NCBI GenBank assembly: GCA_903910445.1
Contig: CAIVZR010000050.1
Location: 1-63,134 of the forward strand
Direction: 5' to 3'
Length of the DNA stretch: 63,134 bases
Source of the DNA: an uncultured Bacteroidota bacterium
Lineage (GTDB): Bacteria; Bacteroidota; Bacteroidia; UKL13-3
Shown here: positions 19,229 to 27,819 of the stretch, piece by piece
Layout: each line of letters opens with the position of its first letter
Numbering within the stretch: position 1 is the stretch's first letter
Translations under genes and position numbers: made by a program
The notes under the pieces: generated by a model
Seen by the model: the letters and a program-made list of their open reading frames with translations, nothing else
Databases searched by the model: none
Told to the model about the DNA's origin: nothing

Positions 19229-20182
19229 TTACTCCCAGCCTAAGCGCTGTGCGATATTGTATGCATTGCGGTCGCCCCCATTGCGTGATACCAGCTCCCC
19301 AAGAAATCCTGCGATAAATAAAATCACGCCAATGATTAACATGGTAAGTGCAATATAGAACGAAGGTTTTTGCACGAGGGTACGAGAGAACTCGGTATAT
19401 AAAAACACTTTCTCATAAATCAACCACAAGGTAGCAAAAAATCCAACCAGGAACGATAAGGTTCCCATCACTCCAAAAAAGTGCATGGGGCGTTTTCCAA
19501 ATTTACCCATGAAGAAAATCGTAAGCAAATCGAGGAACCCATTCACGAAGCGTTCCAGTCCAAACTTCGTGGTACCGTATTTACGCGCACGATGTTCAAC
19601 AACCTGCTCTCCTATCTTTTTAAAACCGGCCCACTTGGCAATCACAGGGATATAACGATGCATCTCTCCATATACTTCAATGCTTTTCACCACCTCCCTA
19701 CGATAGGCTTTGAGCCCACAATTAAAATCGTGTAGCTTGATGCCACTCATCGACTGGGTTGCGAAATTGAATAATTTTGAAGGGATGTTTTTTGTTAGTG
19801 CATTATCATATCGTTTCTTTTTCCAGCCACTCACCAAATCATAACGCTCATTCATAATCTTTTTGAAGAGTGCAGGAATTTCATCCGGGCTATCCTGCAA
19901 ATCGGCATCCATGGTGATGACCACATCGCCTTCGGCAGCAGCAAATCCCACATTGAGGGCCGCCGATTTACCATAGTTCCTCCTAAAACGAATTCCTTTA
20001 GTATTCGGGTCTTTATCACGCAAGCCGCTAATTACTTTCCAGCTATCGTCGGTACTGCCGTCATCTATGAAAATGATTTCATACGATAAATTATTTTGTG
20101 TACAAACGCGCGCCAGCCACTCGTGTAATTCGGGTAGCGATTCACTTTCATTCAACAGCGGTATAACAACAGATATATTCAA
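19229..20182 (-). CDS. Family 2 glycosyltransferase, DPM1/GtrB-like
   Basis: 317-residue membrane-associated GT2. It likely transfers a sugar from a nucleotide donor to polyprenyl phosphate on the cytoplasmic face. The N-terminal GT-A fold has VVIPLLNESESL, FIDDGSTDDSW and MDADLQDSPDEI (the DxD-type metal/donor site). VEHRARKYGTTKFG is the conserved basic motif of this subfamily. The C-terminal ~90 residues form two transmembrane helices (LSFLVGFFATLWLIYEKV and FYIALTMLIIGVILFIAGFL). It is the last gene of a three-gene reverse-strand unit, 12 nt after the DUF4199 gene. The lipid or sugar substrate is not determined. Confidence 0.9.
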   Translation of the reverse strand: MNISVVIPLLNESESLPELHEWLARVCTQNNLSYEIIFIDDGSTDDSWKVISGLRDKDPNTKGIRFRRNYGKSAALNVGFAAAEGDVVITMDADLQDSPDEIPALFKKIMNERYDLVSGWKKKRYDNALTKNIPSKLFNFATQSMSGIKLHDFNCGLKAYRREVVKSIEVYGEMHRYIPVIAKWAGFKKIGEQVVEHRARKYGTTKFGLERFVNGFLDLLTIFFMGKFGKRPMHFFGVMGTLSFLVGFFATLWLIYEKVFLYTEFSRTLVQKPSFYIALTMLIIGVILFIAGFLGELVSRNGGDRNAYNIAQRLGWE

Positions 20183-20194
20183 GTAGCTAATTTA

Positions 20195-20752
20195 TTATTC
20201 AAACGAATTGGGGTCGTTTTTCTTTACAAATGCAGAGATAAGCAAAGAGAAAAGGAAACAAATAAAAACACTTCCAACAAATACGATGAGTGACATCATG
20301 GGTGGCGACATAAACTTGCGTGCCATACTCAAACTCATTTCTATTTGGTCTTCACTCATTTCGGAATTGCGTTCCAACATTTTATCGCGAGCAATAGACA
20401 TCGCCTTATCAACAAAATCGGCAGGCATCAAAAACTGAAAAATAATGAATGCGGTAAGCGCTGAGATGATTCCATAGAATACACCAATCAAAGTGCCTAA
20501 CCCCAGGCCTCTTCCATATTTCATATAACCTCCAAGTTCTTTATCACGGTGTTGTTGCAAAGCCATCACCAATACAAAAATGATCAGAGCATACATCCCA
20601 TATTGAATAAGTTTTGCAAACATCGATTCCGAGTTTTCAGGATTGAAACCACCCACCATATAATTGATGAGAGAAGTTGCAATACCTACTACTCCTAAGA
20701 TTGCGCCCCAGCGCATGGCGGTTGGTACAGGGGATACGGGTTGATTTTCCAT
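20195..20752 (-). CDS. DUF4199 domain membrane protein
   Basis: 185-residue protein of the Bacteroidota-specific DUF4199 family, function unknown. The topology shows four hydrophobic helices: two near residues 14-65, one at ~85-107 beginning after YMKYGRGLGLGTLIG (a family motif), and one at ~150-175, with a soluble helical loop (KAMSIARDKMLERNSEMSEDQ) between. It lies between an unknown gene and the GT2 gene on the same strand. DUF4199 genes are often found next to such GT2 genes in Bacteroidota, which suggests an accessory role in the envelope, but this is inference. Confidence 0.85.
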   Translation of the reverse strand: MENQPVSPVPTAMRWGAILGVVGIATSLINYMVGGFNPENSESMFAKLIQYGMYALIIFVLVMALQQHRDKELGGYMKYGRGLGLGTLIGVFYGIISALTAFIIFQFLMPADFVDKAMSIARDKMLERNSEMSEDQIEMSLSMARKFMSPPMMSLIVFVGSVFICFLFSLLISAFVKKNDPNSFE

Positions 20753-20785
20753 TTTAGTGTATGAGTTAGTTAAGGTGTTTGATTT

Positions 20786-21418
20786 TTAATTGATAGTGGT
20801 GAATCCATTCAAAGCAGCGTATGCCGCCAGTTGAAAATGGGTGAAATGACTCAAATCGATTTTGGTTTTATTTTCTACTCCGTAAAAATACAACATCAAG
20901 GGCAAAAATAAATCCTTCATGTCGGAGTCGGCCGATAGGCTCTCGGAAATTTTCAAGATGGTTTCTTCATCACTCTCCACGGCTTCCTGATGCTTGATGA
21001 TATCTTCATAGATGCGGTGTTCATCTTGAAATTCATCTTCGTGTACCAATAAGAAATCTTCTAAGAAAGTATTCAAGTTGGCGGTCATATCATCATCCTT
21101 ACATTCTTGCAAGAACAAAAACATATTCAATAATTCACTGCCTCTATCAAGGGTACTCTCTTCAATGGTTTCCCATTCTTCACTATCGAAAAAAGCTTCC
21201 CGGTCGGTGCTCTGTGCAATAGCGTTCATGATGAGCAAATCGACCAATATTTCACTAATCGATTTGATTTTATAGTGCTCTACGGTATCGTCGAGACGTT
21301 TCAGCTTGTCGGCAAAGGGATGCTCTGAAGAAAAGATATTCATCACCTCGGCTCTGACATTCAATTGTCGTTCACCAGCAAATATGCTCTCTAAAGCGTT
21401 TCGTATGGGCTTATGCAT
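20786..21418 (-). CDS. Uncharacterised acidic helical protein
   Basis: 210-residue cytosolic protein that I cannot assign. It is almost wholly alpha-helical by composition and strongly acidic in its middle (for example EDFLLVHEDEFQDEH and HQEAVESDEET), with no signal peptide or membrane segment. The start is a normal ATG. It is the first gene of the reverse-strand unit leading through DUF4199 to the GT2 gene (33 nt and 12 nt gaps), and it is divergent from the MBL hydrolase gene. No function is proposed. Confidence 0.6.
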   Translation of the reverse strand: MHKPIRNALESIFAGERQLNVRAEVMNIFSSEHPFADKLKRLDDTVEHYKIKSISEILVDLLIMNAIAQSTDREAFFDSEEWETIEESTLDRGSELLNMFLFLQECKDDDMTANLNTFLEDFLLVHEDEFQDEHRIYEDIIKHQEAVESDEETILKISESLSADSDMKDLFLPLMLYFYGVENKTKIDLSHFTHFQLAAYAALNGFTTIN

Positions 21419-21499
21419 TTAAATTTAGTTCAATAATACTATTTTATTTCAGGGTTTGCAAGCATTAAAATGTACCCACATCACCTCTGATTTGTTTGT

Positions 21500-21508
21500 T
21501 ACTTTTGC
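21500..21508 (+). promoter_or_regulatory. -7 promoter element (TACTTTTGC)
   Basis: Perfect match 45 nt before ATG 21553. The longer reading frame beginning with TTG at 21496 would start inside or before this promoter, so the downstream ATG is chosen. Confidence 0.6.
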
Positions 21509-21552
21509 GGGCAAACCTAATAAATCATTTCAACTATACCACATCAAAACAC

Positions 21553-22551
21553 ATGTGTGCGAAAAAAAAATATATCACCTCCAATCCCGACTTACCCATC
21601 ATCAAAACCGGCTGGACCCAAAACCCAATGGATAATGCGGGCTTATACCGCAATTTGTATGAGCGATCGGAGCGCGATTTCAAGGATTTATTCAAATGGC
21701 AGTTTGGTGAAAAGCCCCATAAAGCGGAGAAGAAAACGGAATCCTTCGCGCATACCGTCATCTCTAATAATACCTTCTTATCGAATAAAAATGAGGGCAT
21801 CATTTGGCTGGGACATGCGAGCTTTCTCATTCATTGCAATGGCTTGCGCATCCTCACCGACCCCATATTTTGGGCTATGCCAGGCCTGAAGCGACTCACT
21901 GCCATGCCCTGCCTGCCAACAGAATTAGTCGATATCGATATCATCCTTCTCTCACATAATCATCGCGACCATGCTGATGAGCGAAGCATGAAACTTGTAT
22001 GCCAGCAGAATCCGAAAGCCACGATACTCACCGGTTTGCAAATTGGAAACCTATTGAGAAGCTGGGGTATTCAAAACCCTATTCAAGAGGCGGGATGGTA
22101 TCAGCAATACCATACTCCCGGAATTCGTATCAGCTACTTGCCTGCAAAGCACTGGAATAGGCGTTTTCTGTGGGATTTAAACACGATGCTTTGGGGAAGC
22201 TTCATGATTGAAGGAACGAAGAATACCATTTTCTTTGGTGCCGATAGTGGCTACGATGCCCATTTTACGGAGCTTCCCAGCCTGTTCGAGAAAATTGATA
22301 TCAGCATTTTAGGATGTGGCGCTTACAAGCCCGAATGGTTTATGAGCACCAGTCACAAGAGCCCGATTGAAGCTGTTCAGGCATTTCATGATACGAAGGC
22401 ACATACATTCATACCCATGCATATTGGCACTTTCGACTTAAGCGACGAACCCTTGAGTGAGCCCTTTCGCTTATTGAAAAAATATGAAGCAGAAAGCGTG
22501 GTGCAAGGCAAATTACGCGTACTCGATATTGGAGAAACGATGGTACTTTAA
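21553..22551 (+). CDS. MBL-fold metallohydrolase, NAPE-PLD/UlaG-like
   Basis: 332-residue metallo-beta-lactamase fold hydrolase. It has the family metal sites: HASFLIHCNG, RILTDPIF (Asp), SHNHRDHAD (HxHxDH-type dinuclear zinc motif), FGADSGYD and MHIGTFDL. The combination of WLGHASFL, TDPIF and HIGTFDL near the C-terminus is typical of the NAPE-PLD-like (L-ascorbate lactonase/phosphodiesterase) branch. It has no signal peptide and is probably cytosolic. The substrate in bacteria is generally unknown for this branch. ATG 21553 follows a promoter box by 45 nt. Confidence 0.9.
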   Translation: MCAKKKYITSNPDLPIIKTGWTQNPMDNAGLYRNLYERSERDFKDLFKWQFGEKPHKAEKKTESFAHTVISNNTFLSNKNEGIIWLGHASFLIHCNGLRILTDPIFWAMPGLKRLTAMPCLPTELVDIDIILLSHNHRDHADERSMKLVCQQNPKATILTGLQIGNLLRSWGIQNPIQEAGWYQQYHTPGIRISYLPAKHWNRRFLWDLNTMLWGSFMIEGTKNTIFFGADSGYDAHFTELPSLFEKIDISILGCGAYKPEWFMSTSHKSPIEAVQAFHDTKAHTFIPMHIGTFDLSDEPLSEPFRLLKKYEAESVVQGKLRVLDIGETMVL

Positions 22552-22613
22552 TCGCTTAAAGAATCGCTTGTTTACTCCTTAAAATTATTATCTTTCCAAA
22601 AAATATATTCTAC

Positions 22614-23894
22614 ATGCATCGCATTTTATTTTTCATTTTGGCTTTTGGATTAACGTTTGGGTTTGCACAAAATCCGAGTCCTGCGCCTGCACAATCGGTT
22701 CCCGTTATCATTAAAAATGCTACCATACATACGGGTACCGGACAAGTCATTGAAAAAGGCACCCTCGTTTTTGAAAATGGAAAAATAACTTATGTAGGAG
22801 TGGAAGATAAAAATATTGCCAATGCCAAAGTAATTGATGCCACTGGGAAGCACGTGTATCCTGGGTTTATTGCTCCCAATAATTATATCGGTTTAAACGA
22901 AATAGAAATGGTGCGCTCCACCCTCGATTATTCGGAGGTGGGTGATATCAACCCGAATGTGCGCAGCCTGATTGCTTACAATACCGATTCGAAAATTATT
23001 CCAGCCATACGTGTCAATGGTGTATTGCTTTCTCAATGCACCCCTCAAGGTGGCATTGTAAGTGGAAGCAGCAGCCTCGTACAACTCGATGCATGGAACT
23101 GGCAAGATGCAGCGTATAAAACAGATGAGGGCATACATATGAATTACCCGGAGTTTGCGCCCTATGGAGCTACTGCCGATGAAATAAAACGCTATCAGGA
23201 TTATGATAAAAAACAATTGGAACTCATCGAAAAATTAATGTCGGATGCCTACTCCTATTCATTAGAAACAACCCATACAGCAACCAATGCAAAATTGGAA
23301 AGCATGAAAGGCTTGTTTAATAAGAGCAAAACATTGTATTTGCATGTCGATTATATTAAAGGAATTATTCATGCCATACAGTACTTTAAAAAATACCCTG
23401 TAAACATTGTATTGGTGGGGGCTGCCGACTGTTATCAGGCCCTCGACCTGATTAAAGAAAATAAAATTTCCATCATTCTAAACAATACGCACCGCCTTCC
23501 CAATCGGAGTCAGGAAGCCATTGATATGCCATATAAAACTGCTGCCCTCTTACAAAAGGCAGGCATTAAATATTGCTTATGTACCAATGGAGGATGGCAG
23601 GTACGCAACTTGCCATTCATGGCAGGAACCACGGTAGGTTATGGCATTACCAAAGAAGAAGCATTGCAAAGTATCACTAAAAATACCGCAGAGATTTTAG
23701 GTATCGATAAAACCACCGGCACCCTCGAATTGGGAAAAGATGCAAATCTATTCATCAGTAATGGCGATGCATTGGATATGCAGGGCAATGTATTGGTATT
23801 CGCATTTATTCAAGGAAGAGAAATTAGTTTAGATAATTCTCAAAAACAATTGAATAAAAAATATGCAGAGAAGTATGGGGTGAAGGGGGAGTAA
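22614..23894 (+). CDS. Secreted amidohydrolase-like protein, metal ligands missing
   Basis: 426-residue exported protein with a Sec signal peptide (~residues 1-18, ending FAQ). It has the overall amidohydrolase frame: VIIKNATIHTGTG, HVYPGFIAP, and the C-terminal TGTLELGKDANLFIS sandwich motif. The HxH that normally follows PGFID is replaced by APNNYIG. No THxxEG-like or SDD-like ligands are visible later, and a CTNGGW replaces the usual Asp region. It resembles the inactive N-terminal module of the 985-residue protein at 2091-5048, so it is probably a pseudoenzyme or needs another metal arrangement. It converges on menE with only 7 nt between them. Confidence 0.75.
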   Translation: MHRILFFILAFGLTFGFAQNPSPAPAQSVPVIIKNATIHTGTGQVIEKGTLVFENGKITYVGVEDKNIANAKVIDATGKHVYPGFIAPNNYIGLNEIEMVRSTLDYSEVGDINPNVRSLIAYNTDSKIIPAIRVNGVLLSQCTPQGGIVSGSSSLVQLDAWNWQDAAYKTDEGIHMNYPEFAPYGATADEIKRYQDYDKKQLELIEKLMSDAYSYSLETTHTATNAKLESMKGLFNKSKTLYLHVDYIKGIIHAIQYFKKYPVNIVLVGAADCYQALDLIKENKISIILNNTHRLPNRSQEAIDMPYKTAALLQKAGIKYCLCTNGGWQVRNLPFMAGTTVGYGITKEEALQSITKNTAEILGIDKTTGTLELGKDANLFISNGDALDMQGNVLVFAFIQGREISLDNSQKQLNKKYAEKYGVKGE

Positions 23895-23901
23895 AGTATT
23901 C

Positions 23902-24984
23902 TTACTTCTTCAAGACTTTCTCTGCACTTCCCTTGCGATCAATCTTGCCCGAACTGGTGAATTCGAGTTGGGTGGTGAAATAAATATGTTGTGGTATCTC
24001 TACTTTTTCTAATTGATCTTTCAATTCATTTTTGAACTCTTCCATAGTACTTGCGTCCCATGGTTCGCTTTCGATAATCACCATCAAAGCCTCTCCCAGT
24101 CGGTCGTCGGGCTGGTGGTAAGCACAATACGAATAGAAATTCATTTTTAAATTGGTGAGTGCTTTATCAATGGCACTTTCCACTTTCTCCAATTCAATTT
24201 TAATGCCCCCGCTATTCACAATATTATCCGTACGCCCTAAAACTACAAAACGGTTTTCACCTTGCATTTCAATACGATCGTGGGTAAGGAGTGCCTCATG
24301 AAACGGGGTATGTATCACCGCACAAGCTTCTTCGTTTAGGGTAATTGCAACGCCTGGCAAACAAGTAAAATACGATGTTGCTTGTACTCCATTGATTCGT
24401 TGCAATGCAATATGAGAAGCCGTTTCCGTCATGCCATAACCAAAATAAACTTTAGTAGTGAGAGGTTGCAAAGCCTGTGTTAACGATGGGTTGAGGGCAG
24501 CACCTCCAAGTAAGAGGGTATCAATTTTGTTAAGTGCATCGAGTTGATGCTGCTGCTGCAAATAATGTATTTGCATGGGCACCATCGATGCAAAATCGTA
24601 ATGTGTTGCTTGTGCATTTTCAAATGGATTGGAAGATGGTATCACCACTTCTAAGCTCATGCCCAATTCGAAGGCACGCGCCAGCATCATTTTTCCGCCT
24701 GTTTTGTTCGCATCAATACAATGCAATACATGCATTCCCTTTTTTAATTGTAATGCTTGCGCGGTATTCCCAATACTCCATAACATCAATTCCCGAGTCC
24801 ATGGTATTGTTTTGGGTGCTCCCGTACTACCGGAAGTTTGAATGGTAAATAAATATTGATTGGTGAACCAGGCTTTGGAAAACGCAAGGATACCGAGGCT
24901 ATACGAACTAAAACCAACAGCTGGTTCGTAGTCGACCAGCGATGCATAGTCGATTTTTTTATTCTCGAGAATTAGAAAGCTCAC
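23902..24984 (-). CDS. menE: AMP-binding CoA ligase, probable o-succinylbenzoate-CoA ligase (MenE)
   Basis: About 360 residues of the adenylate-forming superfamily. It is short, as Bacteroidota MenE proteins are. Motifs are TSGSTGAPKTI (P-loop), YGMTETASH (adenine site), VLGRTDNIVNSGGIKIEL (hinge, A8) and a C-terminal TSSGKIDRK with the catalytic Lys. MenE activates o-succinylbenzoate in menaquinone synthesis. No other men gene is visible, so the exact substrate is inferred. The start is uncertain: a TTG at 24999 lies directly against a TATTTTCG promoter box, and GTG 24984 is the next usable codon. It is transcribed toward the degenerate amidohydrolase. Confidence 0.78.
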   Translation of the reverse strand: MSFLILENKKIDYASLVDYEPAVGFSSYSLGILAFSKAWFTNQYLFTIQTSGSTGAPKTIPWTRELMLWSIGNTAQALQLKKGMHVLHCIDANKTGGKMMLARAFELGMSLEVVIPSSNPFENAQATHYDFASMVPMQIHYLQQQHQLDALNKIDTLLLGGAALNPSLTQALQPLTTKVYFGYGMTETASHIALQRINGVQATSYFTCLPGVAITLNEEACAVIHTPFHEALLTHDRIEMQGENRFVVLGRTDNIVNSGGIKIELEKVESAIDKALTNLKMNFYSYCAYHQPDDRLGEALMVIIESEPWDASTMEEFKNELKDQLEKVEIPQHIYFTTQLEFTSSGKIDRKGSAEKVLKK

Positions 24985-24987
24985 ATG

Positions 24988-24995
24988 CGAAAATA
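24988..24995 (-). promoter_or_regulatory. -7 promoter element (TATTTTCG) of menE
   Basis: TAnnTTCG box on the minus strand. The TTG codon at 24999 precedes it, so translation must begin later, at or near GTG 24984, on a nearly leaderless transcript. Confidence 0.5.
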
Positions 24996-25055
24996 GCAAA
25001 GAGATAATAGAAAAGATAACCTAATTATTTTAGGCTTCCTTAAGAGTAGGAGAAT

Positions 25056-26972
25056 TTATTTCCCTTTGCCTTGCAATATTTCTTCTACCACACCGGGGTC
25101 GAGCAAGGTGGTGGTATCACCCAAATTTTGTGTCTCCCCTTCTGCAATTTTGCGAAGGATACGACGCATAATTTTTCCGCTGCGTGTTTTTGGCAATCCG
25201 CTAACAAACTGAATGGTATCGGGCTTCGCAATCGCACCAATGAGTCGGGAAACCGTTTGCAAAATATCCTGACGAACCAGGTTATGATCATGCGCTCCTT
25301 CTGCATAAATTACATACGCATAGATACCTTGTCCTTTGATATCGTGAGGGAAACCTACCACAGCGCTTTCAATCACGCCAGCGTGCATATTGATGGCGTT
25401 CTCTACTTCGGCAGTACCAATGCGGTGACCGCTTACATTCAATACATCATCTACGCGGCCCGTGATACGATAGTTTCCAATTGCATCGCGTGTGGCTCCA
25501 TCGCCAGTAAAATATAAATTAGGGTAGGCAGTGAAATACGTGGTACGACAACGTTCATGATCGCCATAGGTAGTGCGAATAATTCCGGGCCATGGTTGCT
25601 TGATACATAAATTTCCTGATGCTTCCGGAGTGGTGATCTCCTCCCCTTTCTCATCCATGATTACTGGCAAAATTCCAGGCATCGGCAAGGAAGCTACCGA
25701 AGGTATTCCTGGAGTAATATCCGCCATATTGCTAATCATCACACCCCCAGTTTCTGTTTGCCACCACGTATCTACAATAGGGCATTTTTTCTTGCCAATA
25801 TTTTCGTTGTACCAGTGCCATGCTTCTTCGTTGATGGGTTCGCCCACAGTGCCTAAAACACGCAAACTTTCGAGGCTCTTGCCTTGCAATGGTCCTAGTC
25901 CAAAACTCATTAACGAGCGGATGGCAGTAGGTGCAGTATATAAAATATTTACCTGATACTTATCTATGATATCCCAGAAACGGCCTGCATTAGGGAAGGT
26001 AGGAATGCCTTCAAACATAAGGGAAGTACCACCTGCACTTAACGGACCGTAAACAATATAACTATGGCCTGTGATCCAGCCAATATCGGCAGTACAGAAA
26101 AATACTTCGCCCGGACGATAGTTGAATGTATTGATGAAAGTATAGTTGGCCCATACCATATAACCTGCACAAGTATGCACTACTCCTTTCGGCTTTCCAG
26201 TAGAGCCGCTGGTATATAAAATAAACAAGGGATCTTCCGCATCCATCTCTTCTGCTTTGCAGTCGGGATTACCTTGTGTTTCTACTTTCTTCACTTCATC
26301 TTCCCACCACACATCGCGGCCTTTAATCATACTCACTGGCTGGCGGGTACGTGTAAGCACGATGGTGCGTTTCACAAACGGACAAGCTATCAAGGCATCA
26401 TCAATCACTTCCTTTAATGCAATGGCTTTAGCCCCTCTGAAGGCTCCATCACAGGTGATGATAAATTCGGCATGCGCATCTTGCAAACGATCGGCAATGC
26501 TTTGCGCACTAAAGCCACCAAAGATTACTGAGTGCACTGCACCAATGCGTGCGCAAGCCAAAACAGCGATAGCCAATTCGGGCACCATGCCCATATAAAT
26601 ACAAACGCGGTCGCCTTTTTTTACGCCGTTATTTTTTAGCACATTAGAAAACTGACATACTTTAAAATGCAATTCTTTATACGTGAGTATGCGATGATGT
26701 TCTTCTGTATCGTTGCTTTCCCAAATGAGTGCGGGGGTATTTGCATTCGCTATCAAATGCCTATCGAGACAGTTTTCGGTGATATTTAATTTTGCGCCTC
26801 CAAACCAGGTTACCTTGGGTTCGGTGAAATTCCAATCGAGCACCTTATCCCATTTTTTTCTCCAAGTAAAATTCTTTGCAACGGTATCCCAAAATGCTTC
26901 AGGATGTTCTATACTTGTTTTGTAAGCAATATCATATTGCGCTCTCGATGAAATTTGATGTGGGTAAGACAT
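25056..26972 (-). CDS. acs: Acetyl-CoA synthetase
   Basis: 638-residue AMP-forming acetate-CoA ligase, the expected length for Acs. Motifs in order are YTSGSTGKPKGV (P-loop), VNILYTAPTAIRSLM, DTWWQTETGG (acetyl-AMP pocket with the Trp that limits the acyl chain to acetate), YFTGDGA, RVDDVLNVSGHRIGTAEVE, and KTRSGKIMRR near the end. The last contains the catalytic Lys that is acetylated for regulation in the family. It activates acetate to acetyl-CoA in the cytosol. It is transcribed alone, upstream of menE on the same strand with a ~70-nt gap. Confidence 0.97.
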   Translation of the reverse strand: MSYPHQISSRAQYDIAYKTSIEHPEAFWDTVAKNFTWRKKWDKVLDWNFTEPKVTWFGGAKLNITENCLDRHLIANANTPALIWESNDTEEHHRILTYKELHFKVCQFSNVLKNNGVKKGDRVCIYMGMVPELAIAVLACARIGAVHSVIFGGFSAQSIADRLQDAHAEFIITCDGAFRGAKAIALKEVIDDALIACPFVKRTIVLTRTRQPVSMIKGRDVWWEDEVKKVETQGNPDCKAEEMDAEDPLFILYTSGSTGKPKGVVHTCAGYMVWANYTFINTFNYRPGEVFFCTADIGWITGHSYIVYGPLSAGGTSLMFEGIPTFPNAGRFWDIIDKYQVNILYTAPTAIRSLMSFGLGPLQGKSLESLRVLGTVGEPINEEAWHWYNENIGKKKCPIVDTWWQTETGGVMISNMADITPGIPSVASLPMPGILPVIMDEKGEEITTPEASGNLCIKQPWPGIIRTTYGDHERCRTTYFTAYPNLYFTGDGATRDAIGNYRITGRVDDVLNVSGHRIGTAEVENAINMHAGVIESAVVGFPHDIKGQGIYAYVIYAEGAHDHNLVRQDILQTVSRLIGAIAKPDTIQFVSGLPKTRSGKIMRRILRKIAEGETQNLGDTTTLLDPGVVEEILQGKGK

Positions 26973-27116
26973 GGGGAAAGAATAAAAGATTAAATGGTGT
27001 TTAATAACGCTGTTCGCAATTTATATAAAATTGTGAAAAATGAAAATTTATGAGATATGACTTTCATCCTTTTTTATACAATGCAGTAAGTAAATAGAAT
27101 CTTAATTCAATATTCC

Positions 27117-27124
27117 TATATTTG
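27117..27124 (+). promoter_or_regulatory. -7 promoter element (TATATTTG)
   Basis: Exact TAnnTTTG match 32 nt before the ATG at 27157, in the divergent interval between acs and the hypothetical membrane gene. Confidence 0.55.
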
Positions 27125-27156
27125 GAAATCACTTTATTTCAAATATTTATAATTTC

Positions 27157-27801
27157 ATGACCCATAATATCGAAAAGATTATCATTTGGAAGTTTGTGAC
27201 TTCTTGGATTTTATGGATTGTGGTTTTTGTTTCATTTTTTGTCTTCTTTCTCGATTGGGAATTACTAAGCTATCCTAAATTCACGTTCTTCTTAGTATTT
27301 GCATCTATCATCCTTTTGGGTCTATTTGTAGCATTAAAATTCGCCAAATTACGCACTTCTATACTATTAAATAATGAATCGTTACAGTTCGACAATGTTA
27401 TATTCCACCTGGCTGATTTAGATGGTTATTTTATTGATCGAGAAACACCCATATTTATTCAATTGGTGATTAAAACCAAGGGAGAGATTTACAAAATTAC
27501 GAGTGTAAATTTCGGAGCAAGTGGTAATGAATTTGAAAATTTTCTTGTCGATTTTAAGGATAAAGTATTTATGGCAAACCAGAATATTCAAATATTGGGC
27601 TATTATGATATCTATGTTAAACAAAAGAAAATGGCATCAAGATTTTTCGTCATTGCTACAATCCTAGTATCCTTACTTAATATCACTTATATCTACTTTA
27701 TATTTCATGATCATTGGCCTATGAACTGGAAGCTAGTCGCGCTGGGCGCGTTTTACCTGAGCATACTCGGTTTTCAATTAAGGAATTCGAAAAGAAAATA
27801 A
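27157..27801 (+). CDS. Hypothetical four-helix membrane protein
   Basis: 214-residue inner-membrane protein that I do not recognise. There are two hydrophobic hairpin segments at about residues 12-65, a soluble beta-rich stretch at ~70-160 (LADLDGYFIDRETPIF) that reads like a PH-like or DUF domain following paired helices, and two further helices at ~165-205. The basic C-terminus ends in RNSKRK. It is a single gene facing the convergent glycosyltransferase. The arrangement of helix pairs around a beta-rich loop resembles bacterial PH-like membrane proteins, but this is only a resemblance. Confidence 0.55.
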   Translation: MTHNIEKIIIWKFVTSWILWIVVFVSFFVFFLDWELLSYPKFTFFLVFASIILLGLFVALKFAKLRTSILLNNESLQFDNVIFHLADLDGYFIDRETPIFIQLVIKTKGEIYKITSVNFGASGNEFENFLVDFKDKVFMANQNIQILGYYDIYVKQKKMASRFFVIATILVSLLNITYIYFIFHDHWPMNWKLVALGAFYLSILGFQLRNSKRK

Positions 27802-27819
27802 TTAGACAGAAGCGACACC

